From: Bradyrhizobium sp. LLZ17 | GTDB taxonomy: Bacteria > Pseudomonadota > Alphaproteobacteria > Rhizobiales > Xanthobacteraceae | Assembly (NCBI RefSeq): GCF_041200145.1 | Contig: NZ_CP165734.1 | Span: 5,270,001-5,334,000, forward strand | DNA: 64,000 nucleotides | Direction of reading: 5' to 3' | In this document: piece after piece, positions 25,613 to 34,643 of the stretch | Numbering within the stretch: the first letter of the stretch is position 1 | Layout of the letters: each line of letters begins with the position of its first letter | Notes under the pieces: model-generated | Told to the model about the DNA's origin: nothing | The model's database searches: none | What the model saw: the letters and a program-made list of their open reading frames with translations, nothing else | Position numbers and translations under genes: made by a program

Positions 25613-26572
25613 ATGACCAATGTTATGTCGCAACACCTGCCGGCATTCACCGACTCAAAAACCTTCCGCGCCTTTCGCTCCGATCCGGCGCGATGGCTGC
25701 CGATCGCGCTCGACATCGCCCGCAGCCACGGCATCGACGTCGGTTCGCCGCAGGTGTTTTCGACCGGCACCAACCTCGTCGCAGGCCTCGATGATAAGCT
25801 GATCGTGAAACTCTTCCCGCCGTTGTTGCGCGCCCAGTTCGTCTCCGAGCGCGGCTCGCTGACACAGCTTGCCGGTCGCCTCCACCTGCCGATTCCCGAG
25901 ATCGTTGCCGAAGGCGAGCGCGACGGCTGGCCTTATCTGATCATCACGCGCCTCGCCGGCACGCTCGGCTCGGAGATCTGGCCGCAGCTCGCGGAAGCAC
26001 AGAAGGAGCGCGTGCTGCGCCAGATCGGCGCGACCATCGCCGCCGTGCAGCGCGCACCGCTCGGCCCGCTGGCGCAGCTCGACCCGCGCTGGGATGCGTT
26101 CACGCGCGCGCAGATGCAGGGCTGCCGCGACAGGCACGAACGGCTCGGTCTTGCGCCGAAATTCCTCGCCGGCCTCGACGATCTCCTGCGCGATGCCGCT
26201 GAGCTCATTCCCATGGACGCGCCGCCGGTGATTCTGATCGGCGAGTACATTCCAGAGAATTTTTTGCTGGCCTGCGACAACGGCGATTGGTCGCTCGCCG
26301 GCCTGTTCGACTTCGGCGACGTCAAGGCGGGATGGCGCGACTACGATCTGCTCGGCCCCAGCGCCTTCATGGCGGCGGGACGGCCCGGCCGCGTGCGCAG
26401 CCTGCTCGAAGGTTTTGGCTATGCGAAGCCGGACTACGCACTCAAGCGGCGGCTAATGGCCCTGATGCTGCTGCACCACGCCAGCGATCTCAACAGCCAC
26501 ATCTGCATCGAGGGCTGGCAGGAGAGGGCGAATGATCTGATCGAGCTCCAGGAGCTGATCTGGGCGGAGTAA
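25613..26572 (+). CDS. Aminoglycoside-phosphotransferase-fold protein with altered catalytic motif
   Basis: This 319-residue protein has the APH/choline-kinase fold. An N-lobe contains 'KLIVKLFPPLL' (Lys at about residue 66). The C-lobe ends with a metal-binding 'GLFDFGDVKAGWRDYDLLG' at about 225-243. In the Brenner position, where the family has HGDxxxxN, it reads 'LIGEYIPENFLL' (about 207-218). The catalytic His and Asp are thus Ile and Glu while Gly and Asn stay. It may be a divergent or inactive kinase. The ATG at 25613 is used because earlier in-frame codons lie in the repeat. Substrate unknown. Confidence 0.82.
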   Translation: MTNVMSQHLPAFTDSKTFRAFRSDPARWLPIALDIARSHGIDVGSPQVFSTGTNLVAGLDDKLIVKLFPPLLRAQFVSERGSLTQLAGRLHLPIPEIVAEGERDGWPYLIITRLAGTLGSEIWPQLAEAQKERVLRQIGATIAAVQRAPLGPLAQLDPRWDAFTRAQMQGCRDRHERLGLAPKFLAGLDDLLRDAAELIPMDAPPVILIGEYIPENFLLACDNGDWSLAGLFDFGDVKAGWRDYDLLGPSAFMAAGRPGRVRSLLEGFGYAKPDYALKRRLMALMLLHHASDLNSHICIEGWQERANDLIELQELIWAE

Positions 26573-26598
26573 TTCACCGCTGCCGACCTCATCAACGC

Positions 26599-26731
26599 CG
26601 TCGTCCTGGACAAGCGAAGCGCAGATCCAGGACCCATTACCCCCGGAGGGGTTTTGCGAAGACTCGTGGTTGCCAGCTTGGCGCCGCAACTTCTTCCTGG
26701 GGTAATGGGTCCTGGCTTTCGCCAGGACGAC
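26599..26731. repeat. Palindromic repeat, family E (copy 1)
   Basis: The arms CGTCGTCCTGGACAAGCG…CAGGACCCATTACCCC and GGGGTAATGGGTCCTGG…CAGGACGACG are inverted. A close copy lies at 60458-60581. Confidence 0.85.
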
Positions 26732-26802
26732 GGCGGTTCAATAAGCCGCCTGCCAAACAAGCGAAGCTCGATTCAGCTTATTTTATAAGCAAATGCGTAT
26801 CT

Positions 26803-26812
26803 TTGTATGCAA
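26803..26812. promoter_or_regulatory. Candidate GntR operator TTGTATGCAA
   Basis: This near-palindrome resembles sites bound by FadR-subfamily GntR regulators. A similar TTGTGTACAG lies at 37343-37352, next to the allophanate hydrolase promoter. The cluster encodes one such regulator at 34644. Confidence 0.35.
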
Positions 26813-26830
26813 CGCCCCAAAGCTTGGCCT

Positions 26831-26850
26831 TTGATCGACGGTCCGATCAA
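26831..26850. promoter_or_regulatory. Interrupted palindrome TTGATCG-N6-CGATCAA (possible activator site)
   Basis: Perfect 7-bp arms lie about 60-90 bases upstream of the sigma-54 promoter at 26908. This is a usual position for the enhancer-binding activator that sigma-54 needs. Confidence 0.4.
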
Positions 26851-26907
26851 TAGCTGTTTCATGTAAATATATCAGCGGCTTATGCTGGTTCAAACCCTCA
26901 TTAAGCC

Positions 26908-26924
26908 TTGGCATGAACCTTGCG
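26908..26924 (+). promoter_or_regulatory. Sigma-54 (RpoN) promoter
   Basis: TTGGCATGAACCTTGCG matches the consensus YTGGCACGRNNNTTGCW at all but two positions, with GG and GC exactly spaced. Transcription should start near 26935, 31 bases before the ATG at 26966. Confidence 0.7.
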
Positions 26925-26965
26925 AATCCAGTTCCAACCAGAAACTTTTGCGTTGGAGCATTTTC

Positions 26966-28588
26966 ATGAAGCGCCGCGATTTTCTGAAATCCGCCACCGG
27001 ATTGGCCGCTGGCGCGGCGCTTCCGGCGATGCCCGCCGTGATCTCTTCGGCCAGGGCCGATGCGCGCTCGGAGACGCTGCTGATCGTGTCCGAGGGCGGC
27101 CCCAACAATCTCGACATCCACGGTGTCGGCACCAACGTGCCCGGCTATGAGGTGTCCTGGAATTGCTACGACCGGCTGATCAGCCACGAGATGAAGAGCG
27201 GCCCCGGCGGCGTACCCTATTACGACCGCGACAAGTTCAAGGGTGAGCTCGCCGACGACATGAAGATCGACGACATGTCGGTCACCTTCAAGCTGAAGAA
27301 GAACGCCAAATTCCACGACGGCGCGCCGGTCACCGCCAAGGACGTGAAGTGGTCGCTCGACCGCGCCGTCACCGTCGGCGGCTTCCCGACCTTCCAGATG
27401 AGCGCGGGCTCGCTGACCAAGCCCGAGCAGTTCGTCGTGATCGACGACAACACCGTGCGGGTCGATTTCGCGAAGAAAGATCGGCTGACGATTCCCGATC
27501 TCGCCGTGATCGTGCCCTGCGTCATCAATTCCGAGCTCGTGAAGAAGAACGCCAGCGAGAAGGATCCCTGGGGCCTCGAATGCACCAAGCAGCAGACCGC
27601 CGGCTCCGGCGCCTACAAGGTGACGAAGTGGACCGCGGGCACCGAAGTCGTGATGGAGCGCAACGAGGATTGGGTCGGTGGCCCCTTGCCGAAGATCAAG
27701 CGCGTGATCTGGCGCATGGTGCCGCAGGCCGGCAACCGCCGCGCGCTGCTGGAGCGCGGCGACGCCGACATCTCCTACGAATTGCCGTTCAAGGATTTCC
27801 AGGAGATGAAGGCGAGCGGCAAGCTCAACGTGGTGTCGCTGCCGTTCTCCAACGGCATCCAGTATATCGGCATGAACGTGACCAAGCCGCCGTTCGACAA
27901 TGTGAAGGTGCGGCAGGCCATCGCCTATGCGCTGCCCTATCAGAAGATCATGGACGCGGTGCTGTTCGGCCTCGCCAATCCGATGTTCGGCGCAGCTGCG
28001 GACAAGCCGACCGAGGTCGCCTGGCCGCAGCCGCACAAATACAACACCGACATGGCGAAGGCGAAGGCGCTGCTCGCCGAGGCCGGTTACGCCAACGGCT
28101 TTGAGACGACGATTTCGTTCGACCTCAATTTTGCCGGCGTCAACGAGCCGCTCTGCGTGCTGGTGCAGGAATCACTCGCGCAGCTCGGCATCAAGACCAC
28201 CATCAACAAGGTGCCCGGCGCCAACTGGCGCACCGAGTTGAACAAGAAGGAGATGCCGCTCTTCACCAACGTGTTCTCGGGCTGGCTCGATTACCCCGAA
28301 TACTTCTTCTACTGGTGCTATCACGGCAACAATTCCGTCTTCAACACCATGAGCTACAAGTCGGCGGCGATGGACAAACTGATCGATGGCGCGCGCACCG
28401 CCGCCGCGACCGGCGACATGGCGACCTACGACACCGACGTGAAGGGCTTCGTCGATCTCGCCTATGCCGACATCCCACGCATCCCGCTCTACCAGCCCTT
28501 CGTCAACGTCGCGATGCAGAAGAACATCAGCGGATACGAATACTGGTTCCACCGCCGCCTGGATTATCGCGCGATGGCGAAGGGGTGA
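26966..28588 (+). CDS. Peptide/nickel-family ABC transporter substrate-binding protein (Tat-exported)
   Basis: This is a 540-residue family-5 (DppA/OppA-type) binding protein. The N-terminus 'MKRRDFLKSATGLAAGAAL' carries a twin-arginine motif and hydrophobic core with cleavage near 'ARA'. The mature protein contains 'LADDMKIDDMSVTFKLKKN' and 'KFHDGAPVTAKDVKWSLDR', the classic family signature. It heads a transporter operon with two permeases and a fused ATPase, followed by AtzG/E/H-like genes. The cargo is therefore probably a small urea- or amide-type compound rather than a peptide. The frame's earlier ATG at 26882 lies upstream of the sigma-54 start, so 26966 is correct. Confidence 0.93.
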   Translation: MKRRDFLKSATGLAAGAALPAMPAVISSARADARSETLLIVSEGGPNNLDIHGVGTNVPGYEVSWNCYDRLISHEMKSGPGGVPYYDRDKFKGELADDMKIDDMSVTFKLKKNAKFHDGAPVTAKDVKWSLDRAVTVGGFPTFQMSAGSLTKPEQFVVIDDNTVRVDFAKKDRLTIPDLAVIVPCVINSELVKKNASEKDPWGLECTKQQTAGSGAYKVTKWTAGTEVVMERNEDWVGGPLPKIKRVIWRMVPQAGNRRALLERGDADISYELPFKDFQEMKASGKLNVVSLPFSNGIQYIGMNVTKPPFDNVKVRQAIAYALPYQKIMDAVLFGLANPMFGAAADKPTEVAWPQPHKYNTDMAKAKALLAEAGYANGFETTISFDLNFAGVNEPLCVLVQESLAQLGIKTTINKVPGANWRTELNKKEMPLFTNVFSGWLDYPEYFFYWCYHGNNSVFNTMSYKSAAMDKLIDGARTAAATGDMATYDTDVKGFVDLAYADIPRIPLYQPFVNVAMQKNISGYEYWFHRRLDYRAMAKG

Positions 28589-28665
28589 GGCGTGATGAGC
28601 GCGCGCGACAAGGCCGCGTCTCCAGGTTTTTGCCGATCAGGTGAGGCGAGTGCAGCTCTCTCATT

Positions 28666-28792
28666 CCCTCTCCCCTTGTGGGAGAGGGTGGCTCGCCGCG
28701 CAGCGGCGAGGTGGGTGAGGGGTAGCCGCGAACTCCGATCTCGCTTGGGGTTACCCCTCACCCCAACCCTCTCCCACAAGGGGATAGGGGGC
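28666..28792. repeat. Palindromic repeat, CCCCTTGTGGGAG type (copy 1)
   Basis: The arms CCCTCTCCCCTTGTGGGAGAGG and its inverse CCTCTCCCACAAGGGG enclose further stems. It sits between the binding-protein and first permease genes of one operon. It may stabilise the upstream message or partly terminate. A copy lies at 45828-45976. Confidence 0.85.
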
Positions 28793-28842
28793 GCAGCGGA
28801 GTATGCGGCGCTATCTCATTTCCACATCAGGAGTGCAGCCCC

Positions 28843-29856
28843 ATGCTGACCATGATCGGCAAGCGGCTGATGTTCGCGATTCCGTCGCTGATCGGGGTCA
28901 TCATCGTCACCTTCCTGCTGACCCGCGCGCTGCCGGGCGATCCGGCCGCGTATTTCGCCGGCCCCGCCGCCACGAAGGAAGCCGTCGAGCAGATCCGCAA
29001 GAAGCTCGGCCTCGACAAGCCGCTGATCGAGCAGTTCTTTCGCTACACCAACGATCTCGCCCATGGCGATTTCGGCAATTCGCTCACCACGGGCCAGCCG
29101 GTCGCGGCGGAAATCCGCAATCGCCTGCCGGCCTCCGCTGAACTCACGCTGATCGGCCTGATCGTCTCGATCGTGATCGCGATCCCGCTCGGGGTTCTTG
29201 CGGCGACGCGGCCGGGATCATGGGTCGATCATCTCTGTCGGGTGACGACGACGGCCGGCGTCTCGCTGCCGGTGTTCTTCACCGGCCTGGTGCTGGTCTA
29301 TGTCTTCTATTTCCAGCTTGGCTGGTCGCCCGCGCCGCTCGGCCGTCTCGACGTGTTCTACAGCGCGCCGCCGACGCTGACCGGCTTCTACCTGATCGAC
29401 ACGCTGATCGCCCGCGACTTCGAGGCGTTCCGTTCGGCGCTGAGCCAGCTCATCTTGCCGGCGACGACGCTGGCGATCTTCTCGCTGGCGCCGATCGCGC
29501 GCATGACGCGTGCCTCGATGCTGGCGGTGCTATCGTCGGAATTCGTGCGGACCGCGCGCGCCAGCGGCCTGTCGCCGGCAACCGTCATCGTCACCTACGC
29601 CTTCCGCAACGCGATGCTGCCCGTCATCACCACGCTCAGCATGGTGTTCTCGTTCCTGCTGGGCGCCAACGTGCTGGTGGAGAAAGTGTTTGCCTGGCCC
29701 GGCATCGGCTCCTACGCGGTGGAAGCATTGATCTCGTCGGACTTCGCGCCGGTGCAGGGCTTCGTGCTGACCATGGCGGTGATGTACGTGCTGCTCAATC
29801 TCGTGATCGACATTCTCTATGGCGTAATCGATCCACGCGTGCGGCTGGAAGGGTAG
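28843..29856 (+). CDS. ABC transporter permease (DppB type)
   Basis: This is a 337-residue inner-membrane permease with about six helices. The N-terminal 'GVIIVTFLLTRALPGDPAA' is the DppB/OppB signature. The coupling loop near residue 230 reads 'RTARASGLSPATVIVTYAFRNA', the EAA-type motif that contacts the ATPase. It works with the permease at 29919, the binding protein at 26966 and the ATPase at 30922. The ATG at 28843 has GGAGTGCAGCCCC upstream. Confidence 0.94.
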   Translation: MLTMIGKRLMFAIPSLIGVIIVTFLLTRALPGDPAAYFAGPAATKEAVEQIRKKLGLDKPLIEQFFRYTNDLAHGDFGNSLTTGQPVAAEIRNRLPASAELTLIGLIVSIVIAIPLGVLAATRPGSWVDHLCRVTTTAGVSLPVFFTGLVLVYVFYFQLGWSPAPLGRLDVFYSAPPTLTGFYLIDTLIARDFEAFRSALSQLILPATTLAIFSLAPIARMTRASMLAVLSSEFVRTARASGLSPATVIVTYAFRNAMLPVITTLSMVFSFLLGANVLVEKVFAWPGIGSYAVEALISSDFAPVQGFVLTMAVMYVLLNLVIDILYGVIDPRVRLEG

Positions 29857-29904
29857 AGCATGATCCGGAAAAGTGGGCACCGGTTTTCCGATCAGATCAT
29901 ACTC
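29857..29904. repeat. Palindromic repeat, family D (copy 3)
   Basis: GAGCATGATCCGGAAAAG and the inverted TTTTCCGATCAGATCATACTC form a hairpin in the 62-base gap between the two permease genes. Confidence 0.85.
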
Positions 29905-29918
29905 AAAAGGATAGAGTC

Positions 29919-30818
29919 ATGAGCACCGTTGCGCCTGCTGTTGAACCCGTTGGTCCCGCGCGGACGTCGGGATTTGCTGCGCTCATCGAGCAGACCCGCT
30001 ACGTCCTCGGTGAGAACAAGGTCACCGGCTTTGCCTTCGCGCTGTTGATCGTGATCCTCATCGCCGCGATCTTCGGGCCCTATGTGGTGCCCTATGATCC
30101 GCTGGCATCCGATACCGCGGCGTCGCTGAAGCCCCCGTCCGCCGCGCACTGGTTCGGGACCGACCAATTGGGCCGCGATATCTTCAGCCGCGTCGTCGTG
30201 GCGACGCGCCTCGATACGTTCATTGCGGTCGCCTCCGTCGTGCTGGTGTTCTTGATGGGCGGGCTCGCCGGCATCGCCGCCGGCTACTTCGGCGGCTGGA
30301 CCGACCGCATCGTCGGCCGCGTCGCCGACACCATTATGGCCTTCCCGCTGTTCGTGCTGGCGATGGGCATCGTCGCGGCGCTTGGCAACACCGTGCAGAA
30401 CATCATTCTGGCCACAGCCATCGTGAACTTCCCGCTCTATGCCCGCGTCGCGCGCGCCGAGGCCAACGTCCGCCGCAACGCCGGTTTCGTGCAGGCCGCG
30501 CGCCTCTCCGGCAACGGCGAGTTTCGCATCCTGCTGGTGCACATTTTGCCGAACATCATGCCGATCATGATCGTGCAGATGTCGCTGACCATGGGCTACG
30601 CCATCCTCAACGCCGCCGGCCTCTCCTTCATCGGCCTCGGCGTCCGCCCGCCGACCGCGGAATGGGGCATCATGGTCGCCGAAGGCGCGGGCTTCATGGT
30701 CTCCGGCGAATGGTGGATCGCATTGTTTCCGGGGCTCGCTTTGATGATCGCCGTGTTCTGCTTCAACCTCCTCGGCGACGGCCTGCGCGACATCGTCGAC
30801 CCGCAGCGGAGGACGTGA
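29919..30818 (+). CDS. ABC transporter permease (DppC type)
   Basis: This 299-residue permease has five or six helices. 'VVPYDPLASDTAASLKPPSA' then 'HWFGTDQLGRDIFSRVV' is the DppC/OppC signature at residues 50-90. The EAA-type loop reads 'QAARLSGNGEFRILLVHILP', and 'GLSFIGLGVRPPTAEWG' marks the C-terminal half. The ATG at 29919 follows AAAGGATAGAGTC, a plausible ribosome site. It forms the membrane dimer with the protein at 28843. Confidence 0.94.
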   Translation: MSTVAPAVEPVGPARTSGFAALIEQTRYVLGENKVTGFAFALLIVILIAAIFGPYVVPYDPLASDTAASLKPPSAAHWFGTDQLGRDIFSRVVVATRLDTFIAVASVVLVFLMGGLAGIAAGYFGGWTDRIVGRVADTIMAFPLFVLAMGIVAALGNTVQNIILATAIVNFPLYARVARAEANVRRNAGFVQAARLSGNGEFRILLVHILPNIMPIMIVQMSLTMGYAILNAAGLSFIGLGVRPPTAEWGIMVAEGAGFMVSGEWWIALFPGLALMIAVFCFNLLGDGLRDIVDPQRRT

Positions 30819-30921
30819 TGGCTGGGTTGCGCGTAAATTTCCGCTCAAAATTCTCCAATAAAATCAATCCAGTTCTACTGTGCATGGGGTTGTTTTCGAC
30901 CTTCTTGCTTGGGAGGCACCC

Positions 30922-32652
30922 GTGACCGCCCAGCCTCTGCTCGACGTTCAGGACCTCACCGTCGAATTCACCACCCGCCGCGGCATCGTCAAGGCGGTGC
31001 GGCACGTCAACATCTCGGTCGCGAAGGGCGAGACGCTGGCCATCGTCGGCGAGTCCGGCTCGGGCAAGTCGGTGACGTCCTACGCGGTGATGCGCATCCT
31101 CGAGCGTGCGGGCCGGATCGCCGAGGGCTCGGTGATGTTCTCCGGCATCGACGTCAAGGCCGCGAGCGAAAACCAGATGCGCGATCTGCGCGGTCGCGAA
31201 GTCTCGATGATCTTCCAGAATCCGCGCGCCGCGCTCAACCCGATCCGCAAAGTGGGCGACCAGATCGAGGACGTGCTGCGCACCCATGTGCAGCAGGCCA
31301 TGGTCGCCGATCGCGGTGAGAAGGCGATCGAGGCGCTGGAGCAGGTCAAGATCGCCCGGCCGCGCGAGCGCTACCACGCCTATCCGTTCGAGCTTTCGGG
31401 CGGCATGTGCCAGCGCGTCGTCATCGCGCTCGCGCTCGCCTGCAATCCGCAACTGCTGATCGCGGACGAGCCGACCACCGGCCTCGACGTCACCACGCAG
31501 AAGGCGGTGATGGACCTGATCGTCGAGCTGACCAAGCGCAAGTCGATGTCGACCATCCTGATCACGCATGATCTCGGGCTCGCCGCCGCCTATTGCGACC
31601 GCGTCGTGGTGATGGAGAAGGGCCGCGTGGTCGAGACCGCGAAGGCCACCGACATCTTCGCCAACCCGCAGCACCCCTACACCAAGAAGCTGATGCGCGC
31701 GACGCCACGGCTTGGCGTCAGCCTGCGGGATCTGTTGCCGGAAGAGGAAGGCGCTGCACCCACTGTCGCGAGCGTTGCGCCCGCGGAATCCGCTCCGACC
31801 GCCGCAGCCGGCCAGACGCCCCTCCTCCTCATCGAAAAGCTCATCAAGGAATATCCCCGCCAGGGCGCCACCGCGACGCTCGGCAAATTGTTCGGCCGCA
31901 AGCCGCCGGTCGAGCCGGATGTCTTCCGCGCCGTCGACGGCATTAGCTTCTCGATCGGTCATGGCGAGAGCGTCGGCCTGGTCGGCGAATCCGGCTGCGG
32001 CAAATCGACGACCTCGATGATGGTGATGCGGCTGCTCGACCAGACCTCCGGCCTGGTTCAGTTCGACGGCGAAGACATCGGCGCCATTCAGCCCGCCTCC
32101 TTCGCCCGGCTGCCGCAGCGCAGCCGGATCCAGATGGTGTTCCAGGACCCGACCGACAGCCTCAACCCGCGCTTCACCGCCGTGCGCGCCATCGCGGACC
32201 CGATCATGCAGCTCGGCGACATCAGGGGCCGCGACGCGCTCCGCGCCCGCTGCGAGGAGCTGGCCACCATGGTCGGCCTGCCGCTCAACCTGCTGGATCG
32301 CTTCCCGCATCAATTGTCCGGCGGCCAGAAGGCCCGCGTCGGCATCGCGCGGGCCATCGCCCTGCATCCCAATCTCGTCATCCTGGACGAGCCGACGGCG
32401 GCGCTGGACGTCTCGGTCCAGGCGGTCGTGCTGAACCTGCTGCAGGCCCTCAAGGCGCGGCTAGGTATGAGCTATCTGTTCGTCTCGCATGATCTGAACG
32501 TAGTGCGCTTGTTGTGCGATCGTGTCATTGTCATGCGGTCGGGTCGAATCGTCGAGGAAGGGACTTCCGAGAGGGTGTTGAGCGATCCGCAGGACGACTA
32601 CACCAAGGAGCTGCTGACGGCGATCCCGCATCCGCCGTTGCGAGTCCACTGA
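30922..32652 (+). CDS. ABC transporter ATP-binding protein, fused double ATPase (DppD-DppF type)
   Basis: This 576-residue protein contains two complete ATPase domains. In the first the Walker A is 'VGESGSGKSVTS' (about residue 37), the signature 'ELSGGMCQRVVIALAL', and Walker B 'LLIADEPTTGLDV'. The second has 'VGESGCGKSTTS' (about 355), 'QLSGGQKARVGIARAI' and 'LVILDEPTAALDV'. Each ends with the oligopeptide-transporter C-terminal extension ('HPYTKKLMRATP', 'DDYTKELLTAIP'). I use the GTG at 30922 because TGGGAGGC lies 7 bases upstream. An ATG at 30880 is in frame but lacks such a site. It energises the two permeases just upstream. Confidence 0.94.
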   Translation: MTAQPLLDVQDLTVEFTTRRGIVKAVRHVNISVAKGETLAIVGESGSGKSVTSYAVMRILERAGRIAEGSVMFSGIDVKAASENQMRDLRGREVSMIFQNPRAALNPIRKVGDQIEDVLRTHVQQAMVADRGEKAIEALEQVKIARPRERYHAYPFELSGGMCQRVVIALALACNPQLLIADEPTTGLDVTTQKAVMDLIVELTKRKSMSTILITHDLGLAAAYCDRVVVMEKGRVVETAKATDIFANPQHPYTKKLMRATPRLGVSLRDLLPEEEGAAPTVASVAPAESAPTAAAGQTPLLLIEKLIKEYPRQGATATLGKLFGRKPPVEPDVFRAVDGISFSIGHGESVGLVGESGCGKSTTSMMVMRLLDQTSGLVQFDGEDIGAIQPASFARLPQRSRIQMVFQDPTDSLNPRFTAVRAIADPIMQLGDIRGRDALRARCEELATMVGLPLNLLDRFPHQLSGGQKARVGIARAIALHPNLVILDEPTAALDVSVQAVVLNLLQALKARLGMSYLFVSHDLNVVRLLCDRVIVMRSGRIVEEGTSERVLSDPQDDYTKELLTAIPHPPLRVH

Positions 32653-32671
32653 GAGCCTGTTTGGGAGCGTG

Positions 32672-32854
32672 ATGGCCGAACCGCTGGACGATTATATCGA
32701 CGCTGTCGCGAAAGCATTGGCGTTGCCGGTCGAGGAGGCCTGGAGGCCTGCCATTCGCGCCAATCTCGATGTCTCGTTGCGGCTCGCCCGCATGGTCGAC
32801 GATTTCGCGCTGCCGGACGAGACCGAGCCGGCGCCCGTGTTCGCGCTGCCATGA
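32672..32854 (+). CDS. atzG: AtzG/HpxX-like small protein (DUF4089)
   Basis: This 60-residue helical protein ('DDYIDAVAKALALPVEEAW', 'NLDVSLRLARMVDDFALPD') belongs to DUF4089. In Pseudomonas AtzG, this family forms a complex with the amidase AtzE and resembles the GatC subunit of the transamidosome. In Klebsiella the equivalent is HpxX. Its stop overlaps the start of the amidase gene as ATGA, which fits subunits of one enzyme. A GTG one codon earlier is possible. The symbol is given by family analogy, since the exact substrate is not proven. Confidence 0.85.
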   Translation: MAEPLDDYIDAVAKALALPVEEAWRPAIRANLDVSLRLARMVDDFALPDETEPAPVFALP

Positions 32855-34245
32855 CCACCAAGCCCGATGCAACGGCTGCCGAGATCGCCAAGGCGGTGGC
32901 CGGCGGCAAATTGTCCGCGCTCGATTCGATCGATGCCGCGCTGGCGCGGATCGAGCAGCACGACGGCGTCCTCAATTCCTTCACCGCCGTCACGGCCGAT
33001 CGCGCCCGCACCAAGGCGTGCGCGATCGATGCCGATATCGCCGCCGGCAAGACGGTCGGCCCGCTCGCCGGCGTTCCCTTTGCGGTGAAGAACCTGTTCG
33101 ACGTTGCTGGCCTTTCGACCCGCGCCGGCTCGAAGATCAACCGCGATCTCGCGCCCGCCAAGCGCGACGCCACTTTGATTGAACGTATGGAAGCCGCCGG
33201 CGCCGTGCTGGTCGGCGCGCTCAACATGGGCGAATACGCCTATGATTTCACCGGCGAGAACGTGCATGACGGCCCCTCGCGCAATCCGCACGACACGACG
33301 CGAATGAGCGGCGGCTCCTCCGGCGGTTCGGGGAGCGCCGTCGGCGGCGCGCTGGTGCCGATCGCGCTGGGATCGGACACTAACGGTTCGATTCGCGTGC
33401 CGTCGTCGTTCTGCGGCATCTTTGGCCTGAAGCCGACCTATGGCCGGCTGTCGCGCGCGCGCTCGTTTCCGTTCGTCGCGAGCCTCGATCACCTCGGTCC
33501 GTTTGCGCGCAACGTCACCGACCTCGCGCTCGCGTATGATGCGATGCAGGGGCCGGATGCCGACGATGCGGCCTGCACCAATCGTGGTCTCGAACCGACG
33601 ACGCCGCTGCTCGCCAATCCGGTTTCCGACCTGCGCATCGCGATCGCCGGCGGGTACTTCCAGAACAATTTGTTTCCGGAAGCCGTAGAAGCCGTCGCTC
33701 GCGTCGTCAAGGCGCTCGGCGCAACGCAGATCGTCGAGATCCCCGAAGCCGCGCGCGCCCGCGCGGCGGCCTATGTCATCACCACCACCGAAGGCGCCTC
33801 GCTGCATCTCGATCGCCTGCGCAAGCGCCCGAACGATTTCGATCCGGCGGTGCGCGACCGGCTGATCGCGGGCGCCATGGTGCCGGCACCGATGGTCGAT
33901 CGCGCGCAAAAATTCCGCCGCTGGTATCGCGCGCAGCTCGCCGAAATCTTCAAGTCGGTGGACGTGCTGATCGCGCCGGCAACGCCCTGCACCGCGCCGA
34001 AGCTCGGTCAGGTCAATTTCAATCTCGGTGGGGTCGAATTGCCGGTGCGTGCCAATATCGGCATCCACACCCAGCCGATCTCGTTCATCGGCTTGCCCGT
34101 GGTGGCGGTGCCCGTGCCGCTCGAGCCGCTGCCGATCGGCGTGCAGATCATTGCCGCGCCCTGGCGCGAGGACATCGCGTTGCGCGTCGCATACGCATTG
34201 GAACAGATGGGCGTTGTGTCGGCGCCCGCGCCGAGAGGATTTTGA
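32851..34245 (+). CDS. atzE: AtzE/HpxY-like amidase
   Basis: This is a 464-residue amidase-signature hydrolase. The catalytic Lys is in '[14 protein letters not shown]' (about residue 79). The Ser-cisSer region is '[15 protein letters not shown]' (about 152-166), and the nucleophile region is '[19 protein letters not shown]'. With the overlapping AtzG-like gene and the AtzH-like gene behind it, it matches AtzE, which hydrolyses 1-carboxybiuret to dicarboxyurea in cyanurate degradation. It also matches HpxY of the oxalurate cluster. I cannot tell these substrates apart by reading. Cytosolic. Confidence 0.87.
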   Translation: MTTKPDATAAEIAKAVAGGKLSALDSIDAALARIEQHDGVLNSFTAVTADRARTKACAIDADIAAGKTVGPLAGVPFAVKNLFDVAGLSTRAGSKINRDLAPAKRDATLIERMEAAGAVLVGALNMGEYAYDFTGENVHDGPSRNPHDTTRMSGGSSGGSGSAVGGALVPIALGSDTNGSIRVPSSFCGIFGLKPTYGRLSRARSFPFVASLDHLGPFARNVTDLALAYDAMQGPDADDAACTNRGLEPTTPLLANPVSDLRIAIAGGYFQNNLFPEAVEAVARVVKALGATQIVEIPEAARARAAAYVITTTEGASLHLDRLRKRPNDFDPAVRDRLIAGAMVPAPMVDRAQKFRRWYRAQLAEIFKSVDVLIAPATPCTAPKLGQVNFNLGGVELPVRANIGIHTQPISFIGLPVVAVPVPLEPLPIGVQIIAAPWREDIALRVAYALEQMGVVSAPAPRGF

Positions 34246-34246
34246 G

Positions 34247-34639
34247 ATGGAGGTCGATCTCCCGGATGTGCTTGCGGAAGTGAAGGCGGCGTTCGAGCGC
34301 TACGAGCAGGCGCTGGTCACCAACGACGTGGCTGTGCTCGGTGAGCTCTTCCGCAATGATCCCCGCACGCTGCGCTACGGCGTCGGTGAAAATCTCTACG
34401 GCTACGACGCGATCTCCGGCTTCCGCGCCGGACGCTCGCCGATCGGCCTCAACCGCCGCACCGCGAAAACCGTGATCACCAGCTACGGCCGCGACACGGC
34501 CGTGGCCTCCACCCTGTTTTATCGGGACACCTTGCCCGGCAAGGTCGGCCGGCAGATGCAGACCTGGGTCCGCTTCCCGGAGGGCTGGCGCGTTGTCGCC
34601 GCCCATGTCAGCATCATCGACGAGCCGAAAGAGATTTGA
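34247..34639 (+). CDS. AtzH/HpxZ-like protein (DUF3225, NTF2-like fold)
   Basis: This 130-residue SnoaL/NTF2-like protein ('[20 protein letters not shown]', '[20 protein letters not shown]', '[19 protein letters not shown]') belongs to the DUF3225/HpxZ family. The AtzH member is a decarboxylating amidohydrolase that turns dicarboxyurea into allophanate. HpxZ is tied to oxalurate breakdown. It starts one base after the amidase stop (TGAGATGG), so it is translationally linked. The product would be the substrate of the allophanate hydrolase encoded nearby on the other strand. Confidence 0.87.
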   Translation: MEVDLPDVLAEVKAAFERYEQALVTNDVAVLGELFRNDPRTLRYGVGENLYGYDAISGFRAGRSPIGLNRRTAKTVITSYGRDTAVASTLFYRDTLPGKVGRQMQTWVRFPEGWRVVAAHVSIIDEPKEI

Positions 34640-34643
34640 CCGT

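Larger units (their letters stand above)
26573..26965. other. 393-bp control region: repeat plus sigma-54 promoter of the transporter-atz cluster
   Basis: It contains repeat E (26599-26731), then an unusually AT-rich 200 bases with a small GCTTA-TTTTA-TAAGC hairpin at 26776-26790. Two candidate operators and a sigma-54 promoter follow, listed separately. Confidence 0.6.

Noticed and set aside
30763..32367. Open frame of 534 codons on the minus strand opposite the double ATPase
   Set aside because: Same shadow effect. The plus strand has all ATPase motifs and good ribosome sites.
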